From positions 2,779,001 through 2,843,000 of the forward strand of contig NZ_CP050308.1 of the NCBI RefSeq assembly GCF_014189535.1: DNA of 64,000 bases, given 5' to 3'. The position numbers and the translations under genes are program-made. Below, in pieces: positions 56,556 to 64,000 of this stretch (positions within the stretch are counted from its first letter, which is position 1; each line of letters begins with the position of its first letter). A model generated the notes under the pieces. It saw nothing but the letters and a program-made list of their open reading frames with translations, ran no database searches and was not told the origin of the DNA. Source of the DNA: Rhizobium lusitanum (GTDB lineage Bacteria; Pseudomonadota; Alphaproteobacteria; Rhizobiales; Rhizobiaceae).

Positions 56556-57506
56556 CTATTCGCCGGCCTTGTCGAGCAGGCTCATGGCCTCATTGGAAAG
56601 CGTGAGCTTGGCCGAATTGATCAGCGCGTCAAGTTGGCTAAGGCTGGTGGCGCTGGCAATCGGGGCGGTGACGCCGCGCTTGCGCAGCAGCCAGGCGAGT
56701 GCGACTTCGGCCGGCTTGCTGCCGGTTTCCGCGGAAACCTTGTCGAGGGCTGCAAGGATGCGCAGACCCTTGTCGTCAAGATAGGCGGCCACCCGGTTTT
56801 CACGCGCCCGGCCTTCTGTGTCGGCTTTGGTGCGGTATTTACCGGTGAGGAAGCCGGCGGCGAGGCTGAAGTAGGTGATGACGCCGATATCTTCTCGAAC
56901 GCAGAGATCGGCCAACGGCCCTTCGAAGCTGTCACGCGTATAGAGGTTATATTCCGGCTGTAGCACGTCGTAGCGCGGCAGACCGGCCTTGGCGGCGGCA
57001 TCGAGAGAGGCCTGGAGCTGCTCGACATTGAGATTGGAGCAGCCGACATGGCGGATCTTGCCCTGTTCCTTCAGCTTGGCATAGGCGCTAAGCGATTCCT
57101 CATGCGGCGTTTCCGGGTCCGGCCAATGCGACAGATAGAGGTCGATATAGTCGGTCTGTAGCCGCTTCAGCGACGCCTCGACCGCCTGCGGGATATAATT
57201 GGCCTTCAAGCCCTTCTTGTCCGGCCCCATGTCAGAGCCGACCTTGGTGATGATGATGGCCTTGTCGCGAGCGATGCCGCTCTGCTTCAGCCACTTGCCG
57301 ATGATCTCCTCAGAATCGCCGCCCTTGTTGCCGGGAACCCAGCGGGAATAGACGTCGGCGGTATCGATCGTGTTGAAGCCCGCACCGAAGAAGGCGTCGA
57401 GCAGGGCAAAGGAGGTTTTCTCATCGGCTGTCCAGCCGAAGACATTGCCGCCGAAAACGATGGGGGCGACCAAAAGATCGGTTCGTCCAAGCTTGCGCAG
57501 GTCCAT
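56556..57506 (-). CDS. Aldo/keto reductase (AKR)
   Basis: 316 residues from the ATG at 57506 with GGAGA seven bases upstream. Asp/Tyr in NTIDTADVYSRW, Lys in IIITKVGSDMG and His in LYLSHWPDPET complete the catalytic tetrad. C-terminal VTAPIASATSLSQLD is the NADPH-binding end. Similar to YajO/YghZ-like reductases for sugars and aldehydes. First gene of an operon with the GNAT gene. Confidence 0.92.
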   Translation of the reverse strand: MDLRKLGRTDLLVAPIVFGGNVFGWTADEKTSFALLDAFFGAGFNTIDTADVYSRWVPGNKGGDSEEIIGKWLKQSGIARDKAIIITKVGSDMGPDKKGLKANYIPQAVEASLKRLQTDYIDLYLSHWPDPETPHEESLSAYAKLKEQGKIRHVGCSNLNVEQLQASLDAAAKAGLPRYDVLQPEYNLYTRDSFEGPLADLCVREDIGVITYFSLAAGFLTGKYRTKADTEGRARENRVAAYLDDKGLRILAALDKVSAETGSKPAEVALAWLLRKRGVTAPIASATSLSQLDALINSAKLTLSNEAMSLLDKAGE

Positions 57507-57612
57507 GATACATCTCCAAATCACTTGAGCGGGAAGCCGGCGTCAGAGGCGCCAGCAGGGAGGGACAAGGCAGGCTACCGCCACGGCTAGGGAAATTCTA
57601 CTAACGATTTCT

Positions 57613-58611
57613 TTATTCGGCGGCGGATCGCCGGTAGTGGCTGGGCGGCAGTTCGTTGTATTTCGACCAGACGCGCCGCATGTGCCGCGGCGAGGCGAAG
57701 CCGGATTTTTCCGCCACGCGCTCCATGTCTATCCGCGAGTTGGTGAGCACATCGCGGGCAAGCGTGACCCGCATCAGATTGACATAGGCGGTCACCGACA
57801 GGCCGGCATGTTCCTGAAACAGCCGGGAAATATGCCTAGAGCTCATCGCGCCAATCTGGGCAAGTTCCAGGAGCGACCAGCCGTGAGCAGGGTCGGCCAT
57901 GATCGCATCCTGCACGCGGTGGATGGCGGGATGCACATGGTTGCGGCCGCTGAGCCAGGGAGAAAGCTGCGGTTCGGCGCCGGTGCGGCGCATGTAGACG
58001 ACCATGTGGCGGGCGATCGTCAGCGCCGTCATCGGCGAGGTGAGTTTCGAGGCGATGTGCAGCATCAGGTCCGTGCCGGTGGAAATGCCGGCGCTGGAAT
58101 AGCGCTCGCGATCCTCGACATAGAGCCGGTTGTCGAGAACCCGCGCCGTCGGCGCATATTGCCGGACCTCGTCGATGCAGGCCGCATGCGTCGTGCAGGC
58201 ATGGCCCTCGAGCAGACCGGCGCGCGCGGCCAGCACGGCGCCGGAGCAGATGGTGACGAGCGTGATGCCGGGGCGGATGGCCGTCTTCAGCCATGCGGCG
58301 AGGATCGAGAGCTCCGGCTCGACGTCATCCGCGTTCAGTGGTGCCGTGACGCTGCCGGAGACGACGACATAAGCACCGTCGGGAATGCGATCCGGCAGCG
58401 GCGACAGTTCGGCAAGCAGCAGTCCGATCGATGTCGTCTGCGTCGGCCGGGCGGCGATGAAGCGATAGTCGAACAGGACGTCCTCCTGTTCGACATTGGC
58501 GCAGCGCAGAACCTCCATCGGTCCGGCGACATCCATAAGCAGCGTGTAGGGCGGCAGGACGACATAGACCGGAATGATGCGACGATGGAGGTGTCTGTCG
58601 CCTTGGCTCAT
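57613..58611 (-). CDS. GlxA-type AraC-family transcriptional regulator
   Basis: 332 residues. N-terminal DJ-1/PfpI-like domain (about 15-185) with VYVVLPPYTLLMDVAGPMEVL and TICSGAVLAARAGLLEG, where the Cys sits at the nucleophile elbow; C-terminal AraC HTH (about 230-330) with AAMSSRHISRLFQEHAG-like helix (seen as GAMSSRHISRLFQEH) and SGFASPRHMRRVW. The ATG overlaps the stop of the isochorismatase-like gene (ATGA), giving a coupled operon. GlxA-type regulators typically sense small amines or amides and activate neighbouring genes. Confidence 0.92.
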   Translation of the reverse strand: MSQGDRHLHRRIIPVYVVLPPYTLLMDVAGPMEVLRCANVEQEDVLFDYRFIAARPTQTTSIGLLLAELSPLPDRIPDGAYVVVSGSVTAPLNADDVEPELSILAAWLKTAIRPGITLVTICSGAVLAARAGLLEGHACTTHAACIDEVRQYAPTARVLDNRLYVEDRERYSSAGISTGTDLMLHIASKLTSPMTALTIARHMVVYMRRTGAEPQLSPWLSGRNHVHPAIHRVQDAIMADPAHGWSLLELAQIGAMSSRHISRLFQEHAGLSVTAYVNLMRVTLARDVLTNSRIDMERVAEKSGFASPRHMRRVWSKYNELPPSHYRRSAAE

Positions 58612-59174
58612 GCAGCACTCCTGAGCGCCGTCGCGGCAAGCGCCTCTTCGACCGTTGCGATGCGGGCGAAGCGGTCGGCAAGTACCAGCTCGGTTCGCTT
58701 CTTGATGTCTTCGACGCTGAAAACCGTGCCCGACGCATGCGTCATCGGGAAGGTCAGCGTCGCCTCGGTGACGTAATCGACGGCATAGCCGAGATCGGAG
58801 GCATGGCGTGTCGTCGTCTCGCAGCATTGCTCGGTGCGGATGCCGGAAACGATCAGCTTGCGGATGCCGTTTTCCACCAACCAGACATCGAGGCCGGAGC
58901 CGACGAGCGCGGAATGGCGGGGCTTATGGAAGACGGCGTCGGCTTCGAGCATGATCTCTTCGAGCGTGCGGACATAGCCGCTCTTCAAGCTGAAATGTTC
59001 GTCGCCATCGACATGGAAGATCTGCACGACCGGAATGCCCTTGGCCTTCGCTCCGTCGATCAGCGCCTGCAGACGATTGGTGAAGACAGGCAGATTGTCC
59101 GTTTGCCAATAGGGACGCTGGCGAAAGGATTCCTGGACATCGATAACCAGCAGGGCAGTGTCGGTATGGGACAT
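58608..59174 (-). CDS. Isochorismatase-like cysteine hydrolase
   Basis: 188 residues from the ATG at 59174 with AGGAG upstream. Catalytic Asp in LLVIDVQESF, Lys in DAVFHKPRHSAL and nucleophile Cys in VSGIRTEQCCETTTRHA. Enzymes of this group hydrolyse amides such as N-carbamoylsarcosine, nicotinamide or ureidoacrylate; the substrate here is not known. Overlaps the GlxA-type regulator by 4 bases (ATGA), which suggests the regulator controls this gene. Confidence 0.92.
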   Translation of the reverse strand: MSHTDTALLVIDVQESFRQRPYWQTDNLPVFTNRLQALIDGAKAKGIPVVQIFHVDGDEHFSLKSGYVRTLEEIMLEADAVFHKPRHSALVGSGLDVWLVENGIRKLIVSGIRTEQCCETTTRHASDLGYAVDYVTEATLTFPMTHASGTVFSVEDIKKRTELVLADRFARIATVEEALAATALRSAA

Positions 59175-59491
59175 TTTCGTATCTCCTGTATTTGAAGGAT
59201 AACCGAAACTAAGCTCCAATAGATAGCCATGAAAGCCAAGCGCTGGACAAAATTAGGACAAATCCAGCCATCCATCTTCTCCGGCCCGCCGTATGTTTTT
59301 GGCGCCGCGTCGCTCCAAACCGTTGCACCATCAGCAACGGCCGAATAAGGTCAGTCTCGGTTTCATCCAAGCGGTAACGCCTGCCTCGTTTCGCTTCGTC
59401 CATCAATGTCATGAGGATCCCAGCCGAAAACCGCGCCGCGTTTGACGCCCTGCGGACCGTCGCTTCGGGATCACGCTCCAGGAGGAAAATC
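59175..59491. other. Intergenic region between divergent isochorismatase and dehydrogenase genes
   Basis: 317 bases with the promoters of the two divergent units. A minus-strand open frame here (59209-59553) runs into the dehydrogenase gene and has no codon bias or ribosome-binding site, so no gene is called. No hairpin or repeat stands out. Confidence 0.5.
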
Positions 59492-60478
59492 ATGTTGCGT
59501 TTCGGAATCTTGTCGACAGCGAAGATCGGCCGCGATCTAGTCGTGCCTGCCATTCAGGATGCGGAAAATTGCGTTGTGACGGCGGTTGCCAGCCGCGATC
59601 TCGCTCGTGCCCGGCAGATGGCGGATCGCTTCTCCGTCCCGCATGCCTTCGGCTCCTACGAAGAGATGCTCGCCTCCGATAAGATCGATGCCGTCTATAT
59701 TCCGCTGCCGACGGCGCAGCATGTCGAGTGGACGATCAAGGCGGCGGATGCCGGCAAGCATGTGCTCTGCGAAAAGCCGATCGCGCTGAAGGCCGAGGAG
59801 ATCGATAGCCTGATCGCCGCCCGCGACCGCAACAAGGTGCTGGTGAGCGAAGCCTACATGGTCACCTATGCGCCGGTCTGGCGGAAGGTGCGCTCGCTTC
59901 TGGCCGATGGCGCCATCGGCCGCCTGCGCCACATCCAGGGCGCCTTCACCTATTTTAACCGCGATGCCGGCAATATGCGCAACATCCCCGCGCTCGGCGG
60001 CGGCGGCTTGCCCGATATCGGCGTCTATCCGACGATATCAGCCCGCTTCGTCACCGGCCGTGAACCGCTGCGCATCCAGGCAGTCACCGAGCGCGATCCG
60101 GAATTCGGCACGGACATCTATTCCAGCGTCAAGGCTGATTTCGGCGATTTCGATATGAGCTTCTATATCTCGACGCAGATGGCCAACCGCCAGGTCATGG
60201 TCTTCCATGGCACGGAAGGTTTCATCGAGGTGAAGTCGCCCTTCAATGCCGATCGCTACGGCGCAGAAGAGCTTGAACTGACCAATCGCAGCCACACGGA
60301 ATCGCAGATCTTCCGCTTCCCCGACAGCCGCCAATACAGGCGCGAGGCGGAAGCCTTCGCATCCGCCGCTCTTGGCAAGGAGGCCGAAGTCGTGTCGCTC
60401 GAAAGTTCGAAGCTCAACCAGAAGGTCATCGATGCCATCTATCGCGCCAGCGAAAAGGACGGCTGGGAGCCTGTCTGA
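59492..60478 (+). CDS. Gfo/Idh/MocA-family oxidoreductase (sugar dehydrogenase-like)
   Basis: 328 residues from the ATG with AGGAGGAAAATC directly upstream. [18 protein letters not shown] is the N-terminal nucleotide-binding motif of this family's xylose dehydrogenase / dihydrodiol dehydrogenase-like branch; [14 protein letters not shown] carries the EKP motif with the catalytic Lys; [12 protein letters not shown] is the C-domain active-site part. NAD(P)-dependent oxidation or reduction of a sugar or diol. Ends eight bases before the convergent GtrA gene. Confidence 0.92.
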   Translation: MLRFGILSTAKIGRDLVVPAIQDAENCVVTAVASRDLARARQMADRFSVPHAFGSYEEMLASDKIDAVYIPLPTAQHVEWTIKAADAGKHVLCEKPIALKAEEIDSLIAARDRNKVLVSEAYMVTYAPVWRKVRSLLADGAIGRLRHIQGAFTYFNRDAGNMRNIPALGGGGLPDIGVYPTISARFVTGREPLRIQAVTERDPEFGTDIYSSVKADFGDFDMSFYISTQMANRQVMVFHGTEGFIEVKSPFNADRYGAEELELTNRSHTESQIFRFPDSRQYRREAEAFASAALGKEAEVVSLESSKLNQKVIDAIYRASEKDGWEPV

Positions 60479-60487
60479 GCAGCTTTC

Positions 60488-60874
60488 CTAGGGATTTTGG
60501 CGGTGGCGGAAGACGAAGCGCGAATAGCCGAAGAAGCTGAAAGCCGTCGCCGCCGCTGACGCCAGGATCAGCGCTATGATCGGGCGCAAGCTCGGCGCGG
60601 TGACCAGCAGCGAGCTGAACAGGGCATAGTTCAGCAATGCTGAGGTCAGGCCGACCGAACCATAGCGGAAGCCTTCGGCCGCCAGCGAGCGGCCGGAACG
60701 GCCGAAGGTGAAATTGCGGTTGAGGAACCATGTGGCGAGCAGCGCGCTCGGTATGGACACCGCTCGGCCGATAAAAGGGCCGTAGGGCGTGTACCAAAGC
60801 AGCAAATGCAGCACGCCCGCATCGACCACGAAGCCAACGCCGCCGGCGATCAGGAAGCGAAGAAGCTTCTTCAT
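60488..60874 (-). CDS. GtrA-family membrane protein
   Basis: 128 residues with four TM helices (RFLIAGGVGFVVDAGVLHLLLW, WFLNRNFTF between TM2 and TM3, FRYGSVGLTSALLNYALFSSLL, and a last one ending SFFGYSRFVF), the full GtrA (PF04138-type) layout. GtrA proteins are proposed to flip undecaprenyl-phosphate-sugar across the inner membrane. The ATG overlaps the stop of the upstream GT2 gene (ATGA), so the two are coupled, and this fits the GtrA-GtrB pair. Confidence 0.92.
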   Translation of the reverse strand: MKKLLRFLIAGGVGFVVDAGVLHLLLWYTPYGPFIGRAVSIPSALLATWFLNRNFTFGRSGRSLAAEGFRYGSVGLTSALLNYALFSSLLVTAPSLRPIIALILASAAATAFSFFGYSRFVFRHRQNP

Positions 60875-61908
60875 GCAGCCTTGGCCCTTTTCCTCCGGCT
60901 TGCCGGCTTCTCGTGTTCCGTCATATAGGCCGTTCGCTCCTCACCCATCTGGCGAGATGCCGGCTTGGCCAGGCTCATATAGTGAATGCGAAGCTGTTCT
61001 GCACGGGCACGCGCGACGGAATCGAGGATCAAACCGGCCGTGAACAGCATGAAGGAAATCATCATCAGCGCCATGGAGAGCACCCAGGTCGGCATGCGCA
61101 AGACCATGCCGGTTTCGAAATATTCGAAGAGCACCGGAATCGAGAAGCCGATGCTCAACTCCATCGAGATGGCACCCAGAATTCCAAAGAAGGCGAAGGG
61201 TCGCGTTTCCTTCATCAGCATCGCGAACATCCAGAGGATCTTCCAGCCGTCGCGGAAGGTCGAAAGCTTGGAATGCGAGCCTTCCGGCCGGCGGCCGTAA
61301 TCGAGCTCCAGCTCGCTGACCGGCAGCTTCAGCCGCGAGGCATGCACCGACATTTCCGTCTCGATCTCGAAACCGCCTGATACGGCCGGGAAGCTCTTGA
61401 CGAAGCGGCGGGAGAAGGCGCGGTAGCCGGAGAAGATGTCGGTGAAATCGGGGCCGAAGATCGTGCGGTAAAGCCAGTTGAAGATACGGTTGCCGAAGGC
61501 ATGGCCCTGCCGACCGGCATCGTCATGGACGCCGCGACGGGTGCCGACGACCATGTCGGAGCCTTCCGTCAGAAGTGTGCGGATCAGTTCCTCCGCGTCG
61601 TCAGGTGCATAGGTGCCGTCGCCGTCGGCCATGAGATAGATGTCGGCGTCGATATCGGCGAACATGCGGCGCACCACATGCCCCTTGCCCTGGCGGCGCT
61701 CGCGCACCACGGTCGCACCCGCAAGCATGGCATGCAACGCCGTGCTGTCGGTGGAATTGTTGTCGTAGACGTAAATGTCGGCCTGCGGCAGAGCCTGACG
61801 AAAGCCGCGGACGACGTCGCCGATCGTGGCGGCTTCATTGTAGCAGGGCAGAAGGACGGCGATATTCAGCTTCTCGTTCCACATGGTCTCTGGCCAGTTC
61901 CTACGCAT
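60871..61908 (-). CDS. Polyprenyl-phosphate glycosyltransferase, GtrB/DPM-like (GT2)
   Basis: About 345 residues. GT2 catalytic motifs: VLLPCYNEAATIGDVV, YVYDNNSTDST, YLMADGDGTYAPDD with the DXD metal site, and FSGYRAFSRR. Two C-terminal TM helices (about 235-300; FAFFGILGAISMELSIGF, LSMALMMISFMLFTAGLIL) anchor it in the inner membrane, as in GtrB and dolichol-phosphate mannose synthases. It makes undecaprenyl-phosphate-linked sugar for the GtrA partner. The start is uncertain: ATG at 61908 is used; ATG at 61884 (AGGA 14 bases before) or GTG at 61917 are alternatives. Confidence 0.88.
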   Translation of the reverse strand: MRRNWPETMWNEKLNIAVLLPCYNEAATIGDVVRGFRQALPQADIYVYDNNSTDSTALHAMLAGATVVRERRQGKGHVVRRMFADIDADIYLMADGDGTYAPDDAEELIRTLLTEGSDMVVGTRRGVHDDAGRQGHAFGNRIFNWLYRTIFGPDFTDIFSGYRAFSRRFVKSFPAVSGGFEIETEMSVHASRLKLPVSELELDYGRRPEGSHSKLSTFRDGWKILWMFAMLMKETRPFAFFGILGAISMELSIGFSIPVLFEYFETGMVLRMPTWVLSMALMMISFMLFTAGLILDSVARARAEQLRIHYMSLAKPASRQMGEERTAYMTEHEKPASRRKRAKAA

Positions 61909-62115
61909 GACTTTCACTTGGGGCCTAATGGACGAGAGCCTATCCCGTTGCGTGTTAATAAGACCCTAGGGCTGCGGACGAAAAATGGCGGTTTGCCGCT
62001 TCCGCGGAAACATTATCGTGATATCGGCTGCGGCATGATCCCGCTTTACGCTTTCTTGATTGCCAGCGGTTAGCGTGGCGCCCCGCATGTCCTTCGAATA
62101 CGGGGTTTTATCGAG

Positions 62116-63942
62116 ATGGCGCAGACGCTGGCAGTATCGCGTGGAGTAGCCACGGTGGCAAAGACGGAGGCGCGGTCGCGCTGGTCGCGGCTGGGGCTCG
62201 TTTCGCTGCTCTACGGCCTTGCCACGATCGTCGTGCTGCTGATCTTCAATCGCCATGCCACGGACTATGTCGGCCCCGACAATGACGACATCATGCGACT
62301 TGTCGAGGTGCGCGATTTCCTCGGCGGCCAGGGCTGGTTTGACATGATGCAGTACCGCCTCGGCCTTGCTGGCGGCACGCTGATGCACTGGTCGCGCTTC
62401 ATCGATCTGCCGATCGCCAGCCTGATTGCCTTCTTCCGGCTGTTTCTCGCGCCGGAAAGTGCTGAGGCGGCGGCGCTCACCGTCTGGCCGCTGATGCTGG
62501 TGTTGCCGCTGATGTTTTTCATGGGCCTTGCCGGCCGCCGGATCGCCGGCGTCGAGGGCATGCATTTTTCGCTGATCCTGACGACGCTCTTCGTGCTGAC
62601 GTCGCGCCGCTTCATGCCCGGCTCGATCGATCATGACAATGTGCAGCTCGGCCTGGTAGCGCTCTCCGTCGCCATGCTCGCCGATGAAACCTATCGTCCG
62701 CGCAATTTCGCCATTGCCGCCATTGCGCTGGCCATCGCGCTCGGCATCGGCGCGGAGACGACGCCGTTCGTCGCCGTCGCCTGCATGGCGGTCGCGGGCC
62801 TCTGGGCCTGGAACGGTGAGATCTTCGCGCCTGCCGCCCGGGCCTTCGCCCTGACACTGACGATCGCTGTCAGCGCCGCCTTCTTCGCGCTGGTGCCGCC
62901 GCATCTTTATTCCACGGTGACCTGCGACAACCTTTCGCTTGGCTTCTATGGCATCACTAGCGTCGGGGGCGCCGCCCTGCTGCTGTCGGCGCTGTTTGCC
63001 AGCCGCCTGTCGCGGCCATGGCGCCTGGTGGTGCTGGCGGCCAACGGCGCGGCCGTCTTCGCAACAACCCTGGTGATCGCACCACAATGCCTGCGCAATC
63101 CGCTTGCCGATCTCGACCCGATGCTGGTGCAACTGTGGCTGAGCAAGGTCACCGAGGCGCAGTCGATTGTCGCGCTGGCGCAACGTGAACCGGAAACACT
63201 CGGCGCCTTCTACGCCACGGGCCTGCTGGCGATCATCCTCTGCATCGTTCGCATGCTGCGTGGCGAGCGTGCCCGGCTGCATGCTGTACTAATGGCGTTG
63301 GTTGCCGTCAACTGGATCATCGCTCTGGTGCAGGTGCGTGGCGCCGAGTTTTCCAATCTGCTCGCCATCCCGCCGCTTGCAATCCTACTGGCGGAGCTTC
63401 GCCGCATCTCCGCCGCCGATACGAAGAATGTCCGCGCGGCCTTGCTCTATATTGTCGCCACGTTGCTCTCCGTCCCCGCCGTCTGGGCCGTCGGCGGCAC
63501 GCTCGCCAAGAATGGGATCTCAAACAGTTTCGCTGCCAATGCGGACGAGACGGGAGACTGCTATTCGAGGCAGGCCTTCGCGCCGATTGCCGGCCTTGAG
63601 CCCGGCCTTGTTTCCGCGCCGTCCAACATGGGTTCACCCCTGCTACGCTTCACGCCGCATCGCACGCTCTCCGGTCCCTATCATCGCGATCCCGACGGTA
63701 TGCTGACCGAACTGCATATCGGACTTGCTGAGCCGAAGGAGGCGGAAGCCTTCCTGCGTGGCGCCCATGTGACGCTGCTTGCCTTTTGCCCTGGGGATCC
63801 GCAAGTGCAGGAAGTTGCGGAACTGAAGCCGGAGGGGCTCTACGCTCAACTTGGTAAGGGTCAGGTGCCCGCCTACCTGGAGCCGATCCCGACGGCGTCG
63901 AAATCGGATGTGCGGTTCTTCTGGTTCAAGCCGCTGGACTGA
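62116..63942 (+). CDS. Large GT-C-like integral membrane protein, probable glycan-modifying transferase
   Basis: 608 residues with about 10-12 TM helices (for example LVSLLYGLATIVVLLIF, LTVWPLMLVLPLMFFMGLAG, IAAIALAIALGIG, LLAIPPLAILLAEL) and a soluble C-terminus. The first periplasmic loop is acidic (YVGPDNDDIMRLVEVRDFL), followed by MHWSRFIDLP; acidic residues in the first loop after TM1 are a mark of GT-C glycosyltransferases such as STT3, ArnT and GtrC-type proteins. Together with the GtrA/GtrB-like pair on the other strand it could be the glycan-specific transferase. No closer family was recognised. Confidence 0.72.
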   Translation: MAQTLAVSRGVATVAKTEARSRWSRLGLVSLLYGLATIVVLLIFNRHATDYVGPDNDDIMRLVEVRDFLGGQGWFDMMQYRLGLAGGTLMHWSRFIDLPIASLIAFFRLFLAPESAEAAALTVWPLMLVLPLMFFMGLAGRRIAGVEGMHFSLILTTLFVLTSRRFMPGSIDHDNVQLGLVALSVAMLADETYRPRNFAIAAIALAIALGIGAETTPFVAVACMAVAGLWAWNGEIFAPAARAFALTLTIAVSAAFFALVPPHLYSTVTCDNLSLGFYGITSVGGAALLLSALFASRLSRPWRLVVLAANGAAVFATTLVIAPQCLRNPLADLDPMLVQLWLSKVTEAQSIVALAQREPETLGAFYATGLLAIILCIVRMLRGERARLHAVLMALVAVNWIIALVQVRGAEFSNLLAIPPLAILLAELRRISAADTKNVRAALLYIVATLLSVPAVWAVGGTLAKNGISNSFAANADETGDCYSRQAFAPIAGLEPGLVSAPSNMGSPLLRFTPHRTLSGPYHRDPDGMLTELHIGLAEPKEAEAFLRGAHVTLLAFCPGDPQVQEVAELKPEGLYAQLGKGQVPAYLEPIPTASKSDVRFFWFKPLD

Positions 63943-63951
63943 GCGTGCTGC

Positions 63952-64000
63952 TCAAGCCCGGCGGTGCTGCTCCAGCACGTCGAGCGTGATGAGATAACCA
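63952..64000 (-). CDS. C-terminal fragment at the window edge, GNAT-like words
   Basis: One minus-strand frame reads GYLITLDVLEQHRRA followed by a stop at 63952-63954. The words LDV-x-x-x-HRR are those of the acetyl-CoA motif in RimI-type GNAT proteins, yet the frame stops right there. It may be a truncated gene or a frame coincidence; only 15 codons are visible. Confidence 0.25.
   Translation of the reverse strand, partial: GYLITLDVLEQHRRA

Noticed and set aside
61966..63282. Minus-strand open frame of about 440 codons
   Set aside because: Antisense to the multi-span membrane protein gene; very rich in Gln, His, Arg and Glu with no fold signature.

Overview
The window is about 60% GC chromosomal DNA from an alphaproteobacterium of the order Hyphomicrobiales, most likely Rhizobium or a close relative. 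The support is the rhizobial style of the housekeeping genes (lepA, infC-rpmI-rplT-pheST), an Irr-type iron box in front of an mbfA-like gene, BA14K and transglutaminase-like (BTLCP) proteins, and rhizobial intergenic palindromes. There is no phage, no insertion sequence, no CRISPR array and no rRNA.

Layout. 0-2 kb: the 5' end of a kinase-like (APH fold) gene, a secreted unknown and purU. 2-9.4 kb: a surface-polysaccharide block with a Wzy-like polymerase, periplasmic GH5 hydrolase, Wzz/GumC chain-length protein without kinase domain, CapD/WbpM-type 4,6-dehydratase and GT25 glycosyltransferase. 10.2-23.0 kb: a catabolic block with a Gfo/Idh/MocA dehydrogenase, a complete sugar ABC importer, an oppositely oriented trio (D-serine dehydratase/D-threonine aldolase-like enzyme, M81 peptidase, NTF2-like protein), then RidA, an RpiR regulator, an SDR dehydrogenase and a cytoplasmic GH20 hexosaminidase. 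I read it as uptake and breakdown of an N-acetylhexosamine compound linked to a D-amino acid or peptide; this is inference.

23-39 kb is mixed: WcbI-like protein, tRNA-Leu(CAG), phosphohexomutase, small secreted proteins, SelW-like protein, a Phd/PIN toxin-antitoxin pair, lepA, acetylpolyamine amidohydrolase-like enzyme, DMT exporter, and a truncated haemoglobin divergent from the ferritin-like iron exporter gene mbfA, which carries a perfect 17-bp iron control element. A BTLCP gene follows with a CtrA-type box upstream, beside an unexplained plus-strand terminator that may end a small RNA.

39.4-44.8 kb is the translation cluster infC, rpmI, rplT, pheS, pheT. infC appears to start at AUU, as in E. 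coli. 45-53 kb holds an NTF2-like protein and the pbpC / alpha-2-macroglobulin pair, a periplasmic defence-and-repair module. 53-60.5 kb holds two aldo/keto reductases, LysR and AraC/GlxA-type regulators, an isochorismatase-like hydrolase and another Gfo/Idh/MocA enzyme. 60.5-64 kb has GtrA, a GtrB-like glycosyltransferase and a large divergent GT-C-like membrane protein, which resembles a three-part glycan side-chain modification system.

Two inverted copies of a ~223-bp repeat lie at 35.5 and 44.9 kb, and shorter RIME-like palindromes lie at 15.6-15.8 kb. Start codons were adjusted by ribosome-binding sites and family alignments recalled from memory; no database search was possible.
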